A stretch of DNA of 64,000 nt from Candolleomyces eurysporus (GCA_027579435.1 JANBPK010000944.1:1-64000); one strand, 5' to 3'; numbered from the stretch's first letter, positions 39,201-51,404 are shown. The notes: generated from the sequence alone by a model not told the origin. Numbers and translations are program-made.

Positions 39201-39661
39201 CCAGAGCGCCCGATCTGGAGGCCCGGTCGGCACTTCGGCTTTCTGTCGGTGCTTACCAAAAGGGGCTGATTGCGGGGAGGGTTCCACCCGGATCAACCAT
39301 GGGTTTCCCCAGGTCAGTGAGCTGGCGGAACGAAATTTGGGCTGTGTGACCTCCATGTCCCCGTACGTCCCCATTTGAATGCCCATTAGGTCGCTGAAGG
39401 TGTCATAGATAAGTCGCCAGGACGTCACGAAGTAAAAGGGCCGGCGCAATGCATTTCGAACGTTGGCATGTCCTTATCAGCGAACCGCTGAATTGACCGC
39501 AGTTGCGTGCGAGCGCCTGATAAGGACCAAAACGCGTTGTATACTCCCACAACGATAAGGCTTTTCTTAGCCAGCATAATTAGACGTGGCCAGGTTTGTT
39601 TCCGCTTCCATAGCTTATGGTAACTGGGACCCAATCTTTCTCCTCCTCCAGCAGGTAGCCA
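36293..39661. other. 3.4-kb intergenic region without supported genes
   Basis: A short CCATT/CCATTC microsatellite lies at about 36427-36447 and a GGGCGCCTGCGGACGCGCG GC-rich patch at about 37410. Frames of 100-135 aa (36532, 38221, 38820, 39002) lack signal peptides, membrane segments or recognisable motifs. The 38820 frame has a short stretch (TLIVVYDSGEYLVLVTT) faintly like one at 56190-56280, too weak to call. No tRNA-like cloverleaf was noticed. Confidence 0.4.
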
Positions 39662-41098
39662 ATGTCCAACCCAGAAGGGAGAGTGTACGAGGATGAGATG
39701 CGGGAGGGTGGCGAGTTGACTCGAGTACGTCCTTGCTGTGGCTTCTCAATTGTAGCTGACCTTCTCGCAGCATGAGGTCATGTACCTCCAGAACCTCTCT
39801 CGTGCGGACCTCATTGCCCTCATCGAGGACGAGAGGAGAAACCACCACCCCAGGTCAAGCTCGAGCAGCATACGTGACGACGATAAGGACACCTTGATCG
39901 ACTCGTTGAGATACCAACTGGAAGAATCCGAGCGCCGGAATCGAGAGCTCCAGGCCGTCATTCGTAAACTGCAGACCGATCTCGACAGCCGACGACATGG
40001 TTCAAATTTCTCCCCTCGACTCAATCCTCTCGTACAACGCCGAGGCCGGACGCCCGGAAGCTCCATGTCGAGTGGCTTCAGTAGTCTGAACCTTACCCCC
40101 ATCGACACCCGGACATCAGTCGCCACTGCCAACTCTACCGACATGGAAATGGAGGCTATTGGCAAGCTCCACACCTTAAACAGCACGATCGTCGCCACGG
40201 CGCAGCAGTCTCAGCAAGCGGATACGATACAATGACCTTCTTTTGACCATCCCCGACCGGAAGACCATTGAAGGCGTCCAACACTCATTTATCCGGGCAA
40301 CCTGGCTCGTCGGGGACCGAGTCGCCAACGCCCTCTACACACAACCCTTACCTAAGAACGCCGCCGACCGCGACCCACCCATTCTCCTCACACAAATTGT
40401 GTTCGAGGCCGTCTTCGCTAAATGGGCGGCCATCATTCTTGGCTACACCGACGAAGTAATAGAAAATGCTGGTATGTTCTCCCATCATTTTCGCTGTCAA
40501 GGCTTGTCATTAACGCACAGCGGTAGGGGATGATGCCACGCCTTGGCAACAGGCCATGCGCGAACTCGAAAATACACCCTCCAACAGCGACAAATGGTTC
40601 GCCAGCATCATGAGCTGTATACACGACGTTATGATGATAGCTGGATGGTCATTTAAGAAAACAAGTACCTCGGATTCAAAAATACCCCTCTCCCCCGTCA
40701 TATCCGCAATCCAAGGGACTCAAAAGGCTCTCGAAGACATCTCCTCCCTGGCGTACAACGTTTCCGTCTACGTCGTCAAGCCAGGTTCCATATTCAACCC
40801 CATGCCTGATATGATGACAGACGCTTTCGCCTCCGGGAAGCGATCGATCTTCGGGCTCAAGAAAAGACCCAGTACGAGTGATCGGGTTGTAGCAACAACT
40901 GGCCTCGGGCTGATCTCTGGCGTTGAACGACTGGCTCCCCGGGCTCCACCGTTGTCGCCGCCCCGTATCGTGCTCGAGCGCACATTCCTCGACGCCTTCT
41001 CCAGCAGTCCAGACTTAGAGGAACAACCGGTCCGCATTAGGGTTGGCGGTGGACGCTCAGCTGCCATCGCGCCCGTCAAGGTTCGTGTTGGTGGCTGA
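39662..41098 (+). CDS. Coiled-coil orphan protein (agaricomycete hypothetical), one-base frame break
   Basis: Exons 39662-39724, 39771-40471 and 40521-41098. The second exon needs one base fewer between about 40183 and 40230 to join the two long frames; the total is then 1341 nt, encoding 446 aa. The N-terminal part is a heptad-rich coiled coil (YLQNLSRADLIALIEDERR, LRYQLEESERRNRELQ). After a Ser-rich stretch comes KLHTLNSTIVATA, then the globular part with RYNDLLLTIPDRKTIEGV and VFAKWAAIILGY. The C-terminus has SLAYNVSVYVVKPG and repeats RVGG. The general layout is shared by many agaricomycete hypothetical proteins of unknown function. No intron explains the break, so it is an assembly error or a recent frameshift. 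Confidence 0.65.
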
Positions 41099-42490
41099 GT
41101 CCTTTTTTGGCCCGTTGCTAAGCCAATATCATTCTATCCATCCTATCTATCTATCACACCCGTCCCATTCGTTTTGTGACCACACCCACATTCATATTCA
41201 CACATCCTTCGCTTTTTGCGGAACGGACGGGACGACGGACTTTATGTTCCTATCGTGCCTGCTTTCGTCTTTTTCTGTGTTCCGTTGTATATCTATCTAT
41301 TGCCTTCCTTTTTTCGTTCTTTTGTGTTTCGCTCGCTCACTCGCTTTCGTCTCAGGTACCGTTTGGTGTTACCCGGCATTCCCATATTATATTGTACGAG
41401 TAGTAAACTGGTTTAATTTTTCACACTGCTGACACTCCTTTTTGTTGCTGCGGCCCTTTCTTGTATGTATCTCATATAATAGATAAGCACGTAGGGAGAA
41501 CACGACGACTCACGTTCGCGGATACGACGATTATGAGGAGACTCAGAACTCCCCTAAGAAATTCGAAAAACTTATTATACTTTCAGCGCCTGTTTCTCTC
41601 TCTACCTCGAACGGCGGCGTGACTTAGAACGGACATCGCAGAGTGACAGAGACCTTTCAATAAGGGATATTCAATAGTGGAAAAGGCCCGTCGCCGTCTT
41701 ATCTCGCTCCATATCTTCACCTTTCACTGAGCTATTCAGTTCCGATGACTGATCCCCTTGGGAGGGCGCTGATCAGTGATCAAACGTGAGGCCCCGCCTC
41801 AATCTCAAAGGACTGAGATGTCGCCATTGGGAACATCACCCCTGGCTCAACACATGCTTATGTACATTGAATTGATAGAGGGCGCTGCGGGACCGAGAAG
41901 GTTCTTAACGTTCCCTCGCTCCCCCTCCTTTCCTCGTCCCATGTGATNCCCCCCTCCGGAGGTTTTATCGAACAGGCACAATGCTAACACATATGTAGAC
42001 CCAATGTAGACCCGTGCCAGTCGTACGGCCGCCAGTGGAGCATCGATATACAGTCTGACGTCGACGTCGTCGTCAATGGAGAGGCCTAAGCATTTTGGAT
42101 GACAATGTCTGGAAAGACAGGTGCCTAGATAGGCAGATGGTGGCGCAGGACTCGGAAACGAGCGGCTAAGTCGGCGGAGAGGTTTGAGAAAGAGAGATTA
42201 TGTTAAATTCGATATACTAGAAAAGAATGTATAATGCAGAACACTAAACGGGCGGGTAAGGCGAGCGACGATGAAAAGGAAAGAGCGTAGAGTTGAATTT
42301 GGACAGCTTCGTTGAACTGATTGGGTGGTCGAGAGACAACAAGGGGGAACCATAAGCCCTCCGTGTATCAGGTCGTCGAACCTTCTTTGATCTTCGCCAT
42401 TAGCGTTGAACCGTGGCTGCGGAAGAGTCAAAAAAAATCTTACAGCCAGGGGTATAAGGAATGATCCAACGTTCTACCGGGCGAACAATT
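41099..42490. other. Intergenic region without supported genes
   Basis: Pyrimidine-rich downstream sequence of the previous gene (41110-41370), then unique sequence with an N at 41948 beside a C run. No coding or structural signal was found. Confidence 0.4.
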
Positions 42491-42783
42491 TCACCAGCAT
42501 GGTGCTCCGCCAGGTCGAGTGCAGGGGCTTGCCTGAATGGTTCGAAAAAGCAAGTCAATAAATGATACCAAGAGTCGAGAGAGAGTATGCCGTTTACATC
42601 TGCAGAGGCATCTCGAGCGGCGACATCGGAGCTGGAGAGCTCGATGGGGGTGGCGGAAACTTGGAGCCCTGATTACCGACACAAAGTTGAGGCAGGACTG
42701 AGCTAGAAGGGATGCAGTAACCTAGACTTACCACTACCGACGAGGGCGACAGCGAGGAAAGCAAAGAATTTGGCAAACTCCAT
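42491..42783 (-). CDS. Small secreted peptide precursor 1 (alpha-pheromone-like, ends ...APCW)
   Basis: Three exons on the minus strand: 42783-42732 (52 nt), 42668-42598 (71 nt) and 42532-42491 (42 nt), encoding 54 aa. Introns are 63 and 65 nt with GTAAGT/CAG and GTAAAC/CAG ends, in phases 1 and 0. A hydrophobic signal peptide (MEFAKFFAFLAVALVGSG) is followed by a short propeptide ending VAAR. Then come DA-SA-DA-SP and the terminal CTRPGGAPCW. The dipeptides after Arg fit trimming by a Ste13-type dipeptidyl aminopeptidase, leaving a decapeptide with two Cys and a terminal Trp. The layout resembles Pezizomycotina alpha-pheromone precursors; it is not a CaaX prenylated basidiomycete pheromone. 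Peptide 2, 1.7 kb away, has the same gene structure. Processing is inferred. Confidence 0.78.
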
Positions 42784-44488
42784 CGGTTTTGTCGGACGGT
42801 TGCAGGGAGGTTGGTCAGTCCTGTTGGTGTCCGGAGAGGAGACAGCAAATGGGTGGTTCCGTTGGGGTCAACAAGACATTCCAAAAAGCGAACGACTTTA
42901 TGTCAATGAGAGTTACCCAGTTCCAGACTGCTTACGTTCAATGTCAGAAAAATTCGGTTAACACGGCGAAAAGGTACCTGCGATTGATTCCGTGTGGGAG
43001 TTTGAATCGCATCAATTCATATCCTGACGATCGCGAGAAGCACCAGACCTGGATGCTTCTGCTGAGGCGTCTGTTAGAAGATTGATTGGAAGGTACCGAT
43101 GTAAGGCTGATAGTCATCCAGGAACGGTCGGAGCAACCCTACATCCCTGACACTGAGTCCGAGTACGAAGAGCCTGTCAAAGAGCAGTAGATGGAACGAG
43201 CAGATCCGAGGAAGCTTTGTGCCGATGAATACGAGCAGAGCGAGATATCCACTGCTCGGTGAGGGCATGAGGCATGAGGGCACACACATAGGAGACTTCG
43301 ATACGTAAAGGGAAACAAATCGACCGAAAAGAGTGGATGTCCACATGCTCTCACTAAGCGTCGGCAAAATCAAAACCAGCAAGATCGACAAATGGATGAG
43401 GACGGCCGTAGGACAGGTTAAATCGGTCGTCGTGAGTGGCCGTGGCCGTGGCCGAGGGAAGAGAGCCAAGCAATCGCAAGTCAGCGAAATTGGAGACGGC
43501 ATATTGGGAGGGGCTCGATTTGTGAACTTTTGATTCGCGTCACTACCATTCATCCACAGATCGATGCCCACCATTCGTCAGCAATTGCAGCCAAAGGTAA
43601 CACTGGGTTAGATATCAGTGTAGATGTATTATTGCTGACCTCTTGAGGCCGCGTATGACGGGAGTCGGATAACACTCCCCTGGGTAACTTCTTGGAACGT
43701 CGGTGTTTTGAATATTCGCCACCAGGCACGGACAAGCACCCTTATGACCGCCGTCCCCCGAACTCCAAAGTTTGGCCGGAAAAAGGGCTATCGAGGACCC
43801 AAAGAGCGAACGTACGTCAGGGTATTAGTAGATTCAGATTCGTCCGTGGAATGAGGACTGATGCATCTATCCAGCGTGATCATGAATGTATCCATGCCCG
43901 TCCTACTCATGAGTTCGGACATCGTCATCGATGAGAGTCATCGTCTCAGAGGGGAGATGGGATCAAACTGGATAGATGGAGATCCGAAGTATCTTTGAGC
44001 GGGTTTCCAAATAGAAACCAAAGTTTTCCTTGATCTCAAAGGCGTAACGTCAGGTGGATGGCGCATGTCAATCGAGGGGACTAGGTGCTCACTGGTACCT
44101 TCACTAAGAAGGATCGATACCCTTGACAAGCAAAAGAGGAAACATCAGTGGACGATATGAAAGCCACGAGGATGGGTAGTCAGCTCCATGCGAACACCTG
44201 AATCTGCCCATATATCCAGGAAATGTGGGAGAGTGTACGGAACTTGGGGGAACTAAGAGGGGTGGAATAACACCAAAAAGCGTCCAGATAAGTCCTAATC
44301 ATAGCGTAATTCTAGAAGAGGTGAAAATACAATTATCGATAAGCATATACAGTCGAAGTAGGATGCCAGGCTTGTGATACACGATGAACATTGGGCGAAA
44401 GTCGCATTGTCAAAAGGAGGGTCGGGTCGGGTCTGGTGGGTACTTGAACAGGGCTGGGTCTAATGGCGTGGGGTTGGGCTTGCGGTGA
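42784..44488. other. Spacer between the two small-peptide genes
   Basis: No supported gene. Hydrophobic minus-strand frames (43074-43574) have no start context, splice support or similarity. I looked for a third copy of the peptide gene (PCW before a stop, ARDA motif) on both strands and found none. Confidence 0.4.
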
Positions 44489-44756
44489 TCACCAGCAAGG
44501 AGCATAACGAGAGCAGGGCTGGAAGTGAATTATGGTGTCGGTCCTGGGGCACCGTCAGGGGGAAGTAAGGAGTAAACTTACCTCGGCCTCTGCATCACGA
44601 GCAATAGCCCCAGAGTCGGGAACGGGACTGGCAACGACGGCGAGGCCTAAGTGACAGTGGATGCGGGTGAGCATGGGGAAGACAACAGAGGTAAGAGAAC
44701 GCACAATTTGACAAAACGAGAACAGCAACGGCGGTGATGACCTTGAAGAATTGCAT
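44489..44756 (-). CDS. Small secreted peptide precursor 2 (alpha-pheromone-like, ends ...APCW)
   Basis: Three exons on the minus strand: 44756-44705 (52 nt), 44646-44582 (65 nt) and 44518-44489 (30 nt), encoding 48 aa. Intron phases 1 and 0 and the 52-nt first exon are identical to peptide gene 1. The signal peptide is MQFFKVITAVAVLVLSNC, the propeptide VVASPVPDSGAIAR, then DA-EA-EP and the terminal CSRYAPCW. As in gene 1, the X-Ala/X-Pro dipeptides run in exact register from the Arg to the first Cys, and the last exon encodes only the terminal block. A TATA-like TTATAAATAG lies on the minus strand at about 44842-44852, 90 bp upstream of the ATG. It is most likely a secreted signalling or effector peptide with one disulphide loop. 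Confidence 0.78.
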
Positions 44757-46831
44757 GGTGAAGGAGAGAATTCGGCTGCCGCGAGCTAGTGAAAAACCTG
44801 AAGTTCCTGACTGGACAATGAGACCAGTTGACTTGGGCTCGACCTATTTATAATTTTTGCCTTGGGAAAAAACAATGTGCATTCTTTGTTTGACAGGACG
44901 AATCGAGTTGTACGGGAAGATGTGCCTTGGTCCGGACTTTCTTTCCCGATTTAGGCACGACGGTAGACCGTGCAAACTAATACCGAGGCTGCCTTAAATC
45001 CTCCAGCAATACTGAGAACGAGAATATTCCATCGCCAACTACTCGTGAGCTTTTTAGGCTTGAGACCTGAGTATTAAATTCTCTGCAAGGGGCCCAGTTA
45101 AGGCTCTCTAGGGGAATGGTTTTGCAGACAGATATCCTTGGCTCTTTCGTACAAAGTCCCCGAGTCTGATGGGACCCCTGACAAAATACTAATTTTGGAC
45201 CGATACGGGATTGATGAACTGCCAAGACTTCGTCGGCGGCCAGGATCAATTTGAATTGGAAACGACGAGCGAAACCCTGTCGGACAGAACAATTGGACAG
45301 ATGACAGCAGCTTGGGAGGTTACGATTGCCAAAACGCTCATAAAATGCTTAGCCCACTGGCCTGAAACCCGTATTGCTGTCCAGTCGGGGCTACACATAG
45401 ATCAGGGCGGCGGTCCTTACCTCAAAGTACGGTTTAAAGTGGTTCTGAGCTTCAACATATACACTCAGGGTGGCCATAGGGCTGGCCGGGAACTCACATG
45501 CAGTTTCCGACGGTGCCTTTGGGGTTTGTCCTCGATAGGTTGAAGATCTAAAGGTAACTCCTCCGTAGTGGAAACTCTTCGGCAGGTGTAGCGCGGGTGG
45601 TAATGGTGGCGCGTTCGAGTGAAAGGTCTGCCGCACCAGCAGCCGGCTCCTCAATGATAGAATCAGCCTCGCTCGGAACCATAGTATTGGTACGATTGTG
45701 TCTCAGGCGACGAGGACTGCCAGTTGCCAACCTTGGTAGGCTTCGGCCATTCACATCAACGCCGAGGTGCTGAGAGGAAGACGAGATTGAGAGGGAGCAC
45801 TCCGTCTCACGGTGCTGCATCTGCATCTTTGGGGAATGGCTGAAATACAAAGTGGACGTGGAGTGAGGACATTTCTTCCTTAGCTTTATTCCCTCCCGTG
45901 GCGCTTTGGAATGCGTCGCACTGACCAGCGTGTGTAAAAAAAAGAGTTTACAATGCAACATTTCTGAAGCCGATCAACATCAACTTCGCCCCCGATTTCA
46001 CGGCACATAGCTCATCTCCGTCGGACCTTTGTTACCGGTACAACCATTCACCAGATATACTTAATATGAGGGAATGACTGGCGCGTGTACTCCTGCTGCA
46101 GCTGCATGATCAACAGCTGTGACAGGTCCCAGGCAAGCCGTCCCCCAGCAACCATGAGCATCCTGAACAGGTGATTCAACATCACGTCGCCGAAGTACCT
46201 ACGCTGCTCATAGATACAACATTACTTGTCAAGGGGACGCTGGCCCTTTTTATCATCCTTCAGCCTTCGATGTACCGGCTTCACCGTCTTGACCGCAAGG
46301 ACGTGATAACCTCCCATTCGGGGGGGTTGAACGGAATAAACAGAGAAATATCCCTGTAACTGTAACGAGCTAATCAGCGAAGCAGGTGATGATAGAATTT
46401 TAGCGGGGTAGAACGTCGATATCCTTGAGCCCCGAAATGGTCGCTGGATACCTCGATGATTTGCTAGACCTCGAGAACGAATCAAGAACGCCATTACGAT
46501 CCATGATATCTGATACATCCTAACTCGAGTCTTGCGCATGCCGGAACTGGTCAGGAGCGTGGGTAGGTGGGTACTTAGGTAGGTAGTCAACTAGTCACGG
46601 CGCAAGGTCTCATTCCGGAACGGGCCTAGTAACCCGCCGACTTCTGTCGGAATAGACTGGGCCCAACGTTTGCTCAACGTCGCCCACTTATCGATCATCC
46701 TCGAAGAGAACGAAGAGAAACTTTATTCGGCAGTGGCATATACATGGCCATGGGAAGAAAGGAAGCCGAGACTTGATGTTGGGATGGACTGGGAAGTATG
46801 TAAATGGAGCTACGTGACTACTTTCAGATGC
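44757..46831. other. 2.1-kb intergenic region without supported genes
   Basis: Contains the promoter of peptide gene 2. A 137-aa minus-strand frame (45548-45961) is Ser/Arg-rich with no motifs or splice support. Another of 122 aa (46222-46590) is equally featureless. Nothing else was seen. Confidence 0.4.
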
Positions 46832-47886
46832 TTACAGGCACTGGGAATAGAACTGGTTAAGCGCCTGGCAGGTGGATCCGGACTGGCAACAAGTCGCACC
46901 ACTCCAGCCCTGACCCCCGCACTGACCGTAGCGGGCAGCACAGTTTCCGCTGGGAGTCGGAGTAGGGGTATTGGAGGTCGTACTCGTGGGTGGGCTGGTG
47001 GTGGTGGTGGTGGTGGTGGTCGGTGGATTGCTGACCCCCTCGTTGATGGCACGGGTCCAGAAGTCCCAGGTTTGGGTGGCCATCCAGTTTTGACCGCTAG
47101 GCGAACCGATGTGATCTCCTCCGTGAGCGATCCACCAAACGGGATACCCAGCACCGCACGAGTACTCCGTCTTCATGTAGTTGCTGTCGGCGCCACGAGG
47201 GGGCTCTGGGGCGTTCTTGGACTGGCAGCCATTGACGCGAAGGTATCGATCACGAAGTCCACGGCCCTGGCTGACATTGAGAACGGAGTCTTGCACACCG
47301 TGGATACCAAGGTAGGCAATCTTGGTCTCACCACCGCTGCAACCGCTGAGCTGTGCACCTGCGATAACCGACACGGCGCGGAAGACGTCTGCGCAGTGCA
47401 CACAACGTCAGAAGGAAGCTCAGAGATGAGATCGTGGTACTTACTAGCGTGAGAGCAAGCGAGCGAGTACGACATTCCACCCCCATAACTGAAACCAGTT
47501 GCGAAGATTTGTTTCTCATCGACGCACAGGGTGTTCCGCATCTCCGTCAAGATCTGATCAACGAAGGTCGTGTCACGGTTGTTGGTGTTAGCCCAACCAC
47601 TGTCGAGGCCGTTGGGGGCGACGAAGATCGCAGACTCTCTGGCGAGGTCACGGAGACCGTAGTAACCGGGGGCGACGTTGTTCATATTACCACCCAGCCA
47701 GTGGAAGCCGAATATGAGTTTATACTCCTTGTTGGGATCGTAATTGGCGGGAACCTGGAGGATGTACTGTCGGTTGCCGACGGATTTAGTCCCGCTCGAA
47801 GGTGGGCTCCTGCCGCAGCCCGCGGTGGCGGCAATAGCACCCTGAAAGGCTGCAGCAAGGACGAGGAGAACGGTGACAAACTGCAT
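46832..47886 (-). CDS. Secreted feruloyl-esterase-like CE1 enzyme with C-terminal CBM1
   Basis: Two exons on the minus strand: 47886-47445 and 47388-46832, 999 nt encoding 332 aa. Signal peptide [20 protein letters not shown]. The alpha/beta-hydrolase domain carries the nucleophile elbow GFSYGGGM (Ser), a GVQDSVL segment with the likely Asp, and IAHGGDH with the likely His. A Thr/Ser/Pro-rich linker (about residues 265-295) leads to a CBM1 cellulose-binding module ([19 protein letters not shown]). Such enzymes release ferulic acid from arabinoxylan; the exact ester specificity is inferred. The protein is secreted. A TATA-like GGTATAAG on the minus strand lies near 47965-47975. It is one of three CBM1 esterases within 6.7 kb. 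Confidence 0.88.
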
Positions 47887-49490
47887 GGTAGAGACGCTAG
47901 GCGGGGTACTGGTGAGCCAATGTGCCGGCAGAAAGTGCAAAAGAGAATTGACCCATTGAGGCTAACTTATACCGACAGAGGAACTCGAGAATGGGATCTC
48001 GAGGAGCATTGAACCTTGGTTCATCCGAATTTGCGCCCATTTGTACCATGGTGTTGACCACGGGATGGTGCCAAATTGTTTAGGCCACCTGTGCTTTGCG
48101 CGGCTGCAGATACATGGAGGCTAGAAGATCGACCTCGGATGATTGGGCGCGACGCTCGCGCGCGGACAGTTTGCCTAACTGGGCGGAACTACGTCACGAC
48201 AGCACGATAAACACTCTCATCGGCAGGCAAAAGGCAAAAACGCACGTATGTCTTCCCAGCCATGTTAAATCTGAATGCCTCGTTGATTGGAAGCGTGTAA
48301 TCCTCTTTTCCGCAGCGTCGAAACGGATTGAACATCCGCTGCGCGATGCGGAGAGACAGCCTATCACCGCATGTCAATGGACCACTTCTGAATCTTTCCC
48401 CATGACCACTTGGATCTTTGCGAGCCACGACTAGTATGACATGTGAGGTTTATCTTGAAGCGTCACAAGTAATTCTCGAGGCAAAAGCCTCGTACCACGA
48501 ATCCTTCCATGCCTTTATCTCGGACACTTAATATAAAATAAGCACTCTGCGGTTGGTGGTGTTATCGTAGAGGACGTCGGCGGGACTATTATAGACGTCT
48601 TGTTTTCTCCTTCAGAAAATTTCGGCAAATCCCATAGTGCTTCTTCATAATCTCGTCCTCATCGCGTGCTCGTCATCCTCGACGTTGGCACCACGAATGC
48701 TGTATCCCTCTATTTCTATGCCTGAGCCGCCACCATTTTGCGTTGTTATCCTATCTAGTACAGATTCAATATTTCGAAGGATTTTAACTGTAGTTTAATG
48801 AATTCAAAGAGGTGAAGAAAATGGTAGATAGGACAGATGGGAAGCAAAAGAGATAACTTTAGCTCGTTCTCGTTGGTTAGGTATGAATAAGAGAAAACAC
48901 ATGACGAATTGTACCCCAGATAGGGCCTGCACAGTATCTGCCTTCCGTATGGGCATTCGACATTTCGCCGGAGATAAACTTCAGAGGTGATCACGCTGGT
49001 GATGAATCTCCACACAAGGAGTCAGGAAACGACGCGTGCACAAAACGATTCTCCCGGTAGTACTACTTACCATTCGTGGCAGGTCCATCTTTCCAGTGAT
49101 CCAGAGAATGCTAGTGCTGAGGCTGCCCTCTTCAGCATTCTCACGGGATTCCGAAGCGGTTCTCGTAGTCGTGATCAGTTTCGAAGAGTTGTACTTCCTC
49201 GATTCTCAGTTAATAGACTTGAAACAGTATTCATGGCTGTTTGTACAAAGCTTATGTATCAGAGTCTCCTCCGCGCGAGCCGCACCCATTTTTCCGAGGT
49301 CAATCTTGCGACATCTAGTCGTATGCCTGAGGTGGTTGGCGTCCTCGGAAGATTCAAGACGGGCGCGGCGGGCGCGGGGGTCACCTTGCTTATCTTTGTA
49401 CGAACAGCTAAAATTTCTCGGAGAGAATCCGGAGCCCTTGCACTACTTAATGACCTTCAGCCATCGTCTTACTAGCTCAGTGCTTCCACC
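47887..49490. other. Intergenic region between divergent esterase genes
   Basis: 1.6 kb containing both upstream regions. The overlapping frames at 48987-49475 (162 aa) and 49036-49494 (152 aa) are on the plus strand just before the next gene and show no recognisable motif or splice support. I regard them as chance. Confidence 0.45.
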
Positions 49491-50774
49491 ATGATTTTCA
49501 CCCTTGTCCTAGTTTCTGCTCTTATATTCAACTCAGCCAGAGCCGTTCCGCCTTTCGGTCAATGTAAGTTGATTTTGGGCTTGAGTTCCCGCCCGCCAGT
49601 CTGATTCCAACCTATGTAGGTGGCGGTCAGGGCTACGCTGGTTCGACCGAGTGTGACTCCGGATACGTCTGCACCAAACTCAACGATTGTACGTTTGGAA
49701 TCTCGCCGCTAGAAATACCTGCCCTCACAAAATCGTTGCAGGGTATTCGCAGTGCCTGCCTGGAAGCAATACAGCTGTGCCAACCACCAGCACTCCGACG
49801 ACGACACCAACATTCACTCCGACGACGACGACGACGACTAGCACCTCGACCGGGACAGCAGGGCCTCCGGCAGCTAGCATCCCAGCTGGAGCTCTGACTC
49901 GGTTGAGCAACTTTGGAACGAACCCTTCAAACGTTGCGATCTATGTGTATAAGCCTTCGAGCGTGAAGCAGAACCCCGGCTTGCTCCTTGCTTTGCACCC
50001 ATGTGGCGGCACTGCCCAGGTACCAGAACATGATCTTCATTATCCATTCGTACTTTCTAACTCTATTCCGGCTACATTTAGCAATATTTCAGCGGTTCTG
50101 GGTTCCGTCAGCTCTCTGACCAACGAGGCTTCATTGTCATCTATGGTTCTGCCGCAAACGATCAGAACTGTTGGGACGTCACTGGCGCGAATTCGCTCAC
50201 CCACGACGGTGGGGGCGACTCTAGAGGTCTGGCCTCTGCAGTGCGCTATGCCTTATCTAACTGGGGCATCAACCCTGACAAAGTCTTCGTCACTGGTACC
50301 TCCTCTGGCGCGATGATGACGAACGTTATGGCGGGCGTATACCCTGAGCTCTTCAGAGGAGGTGCTGTGTTCGCCGGCGTTGCGATGGGTTGCCTGTCCC
50401 GAGGCAACGCTCCCGTCTTCCCTGCAGACCCGTGCGCAGCTGGACAGGTTAGCCGCACTGCACAACAGTGGGGCGACCGCATTCGCCAGGCTTATCCAGG
50501 ATACACTGGACCCTATCCTAAGATGCAGCTGTGGCACGGAACATCGGACCCTGTCCTCAACTTCACCAACCTCAACGAAGAGGTCAAGCAGTGGACTAAC
50601 ATCCATGGGTATTCCCAAAGTGCGACAACGACAAGCAACGGCGTTCCTCGTCAGAATTGGTCTAAGGCGGTGTATGGGTCGGGCCTCGTGGAGGGTTATA
50701 CGGGTCAGGGATCTGGTCACGGTTTGCCGGAGTCTGGTACTGAGTCGACGGCGATTGATTGGTTCGGATTGTGA
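49491..50774 (+). CDS. Secreted acetylxylan-esterase-like CE1 enzyme with N-terminal CBM1
   Basis: Four exons: 49491-49563, 49620-49688, 49742-50019 and 50082-50774, 1113 nt encoding 370 aa. Signal peptide MIFTLVLVSALIFNSARA, directly followed by a CBM1 (GQCGGQGYAGSTECDSGYVC ... WYSQCL). Introns split the CBM1 after its first Cys codon and inside its end. A Thr-rich linker follows, then the catalytic domain with oxyanion region HPCGGTAQ, nucleophile GTSSGAMM, LWHGTSDPVL (Asp) and GSGHGLPESG (His). This is the esterase/PHB-depolymerase fold used by CE1 acetylxylan esterases, which deacetylate xylan. Exon layout equals that of 52136-53455, so the two are duplicates. Convergent with that gene. 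Confidence 0.9.
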
Positions 50775-51404
50775 CGGATTGGACTTTTGTGTCAAGTATT
50801 ATGCGTCCAGATGTTTAATTACAACGACTTCGGCCGAACTTCGACTCTGGAGAGCTTTCCGTTGATAATCAGGTGAAGGGTGAGTCTCGCTCCCCTCTCC
50901 CCATCTGCTGGGCGGCCTTGGCTATGGCGCAAAGTTTTGAACATTTCTTTGCAAATACGTCTGCACTACCAGACGCTTTGTGCTCCACTTGTACTCACTG
51001 CTGCGATCTCCCTCGAAGACTGGGCAAAAGATCGGCACCGACCTTGTGTTTGGCCTTAGCAAGCTGTTGACTCTCTAAAGGTTATGAAGCGACTGGCAGC
51101 GATTGCTATAATACACCTCTGGCAGCTCATGTCATCCGATAGCTTCGTCTTCTCTCTCTCACGCCTCAGGCTAATATGACGCCTGGTAATATGGTGGCGC
51201 CAAAACAACCAATACACTTAGGTCTAGGTAGGCCTTTTCTACCTCTGTGATCTGGGGTGACGTTGGATTGACAACTGGTGTAAGATGTTGAACTGTCTCT
51301 GAGGATCTGCTGACATATTTGCAAAACGCCAAGTTTTCGATTATACATACACCCTATGCATGCTTAATGGTCATCTTTGCGGAAGTTTCATGACTGGAGA
51401 AGCT
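50775..51404. other. Downstream spacer
   Basis: 630 bp after the esterase stop. No gene, repeat or RNA recognised. Confidence 0.4.

Noticed and set aside
43074..43574. Hydrophobic 166-codon minus-strand frame between the peptide genes
   Set aside because: Composition follows CT-rich DNA; no start context or conserved segment, and no sign of a third peptide gene.
42491..44756. Interpretation of the small peptides as classical basidiomycete mating pheromones
   Set aside because: They have signal peptides and end in PCW, not in a CaaX prenylation box, so they cannot be a-factor-type lipopeptides.
45548..45961. 137-codon Ser/Arg-rich minus-strand frame
   Set aside because: No signal peptide, motif or plausible introns; could be chance.
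46222..46590. 122-codon minus-strand frame
   Set aside because: No motif and no support beyond length.
48987..49494. Two overlapping frames of 162 and 152 codons
   Set aside because: No recognisable domain, both lie in the promoter region of the next esterase, and they overlap each other in different frames.
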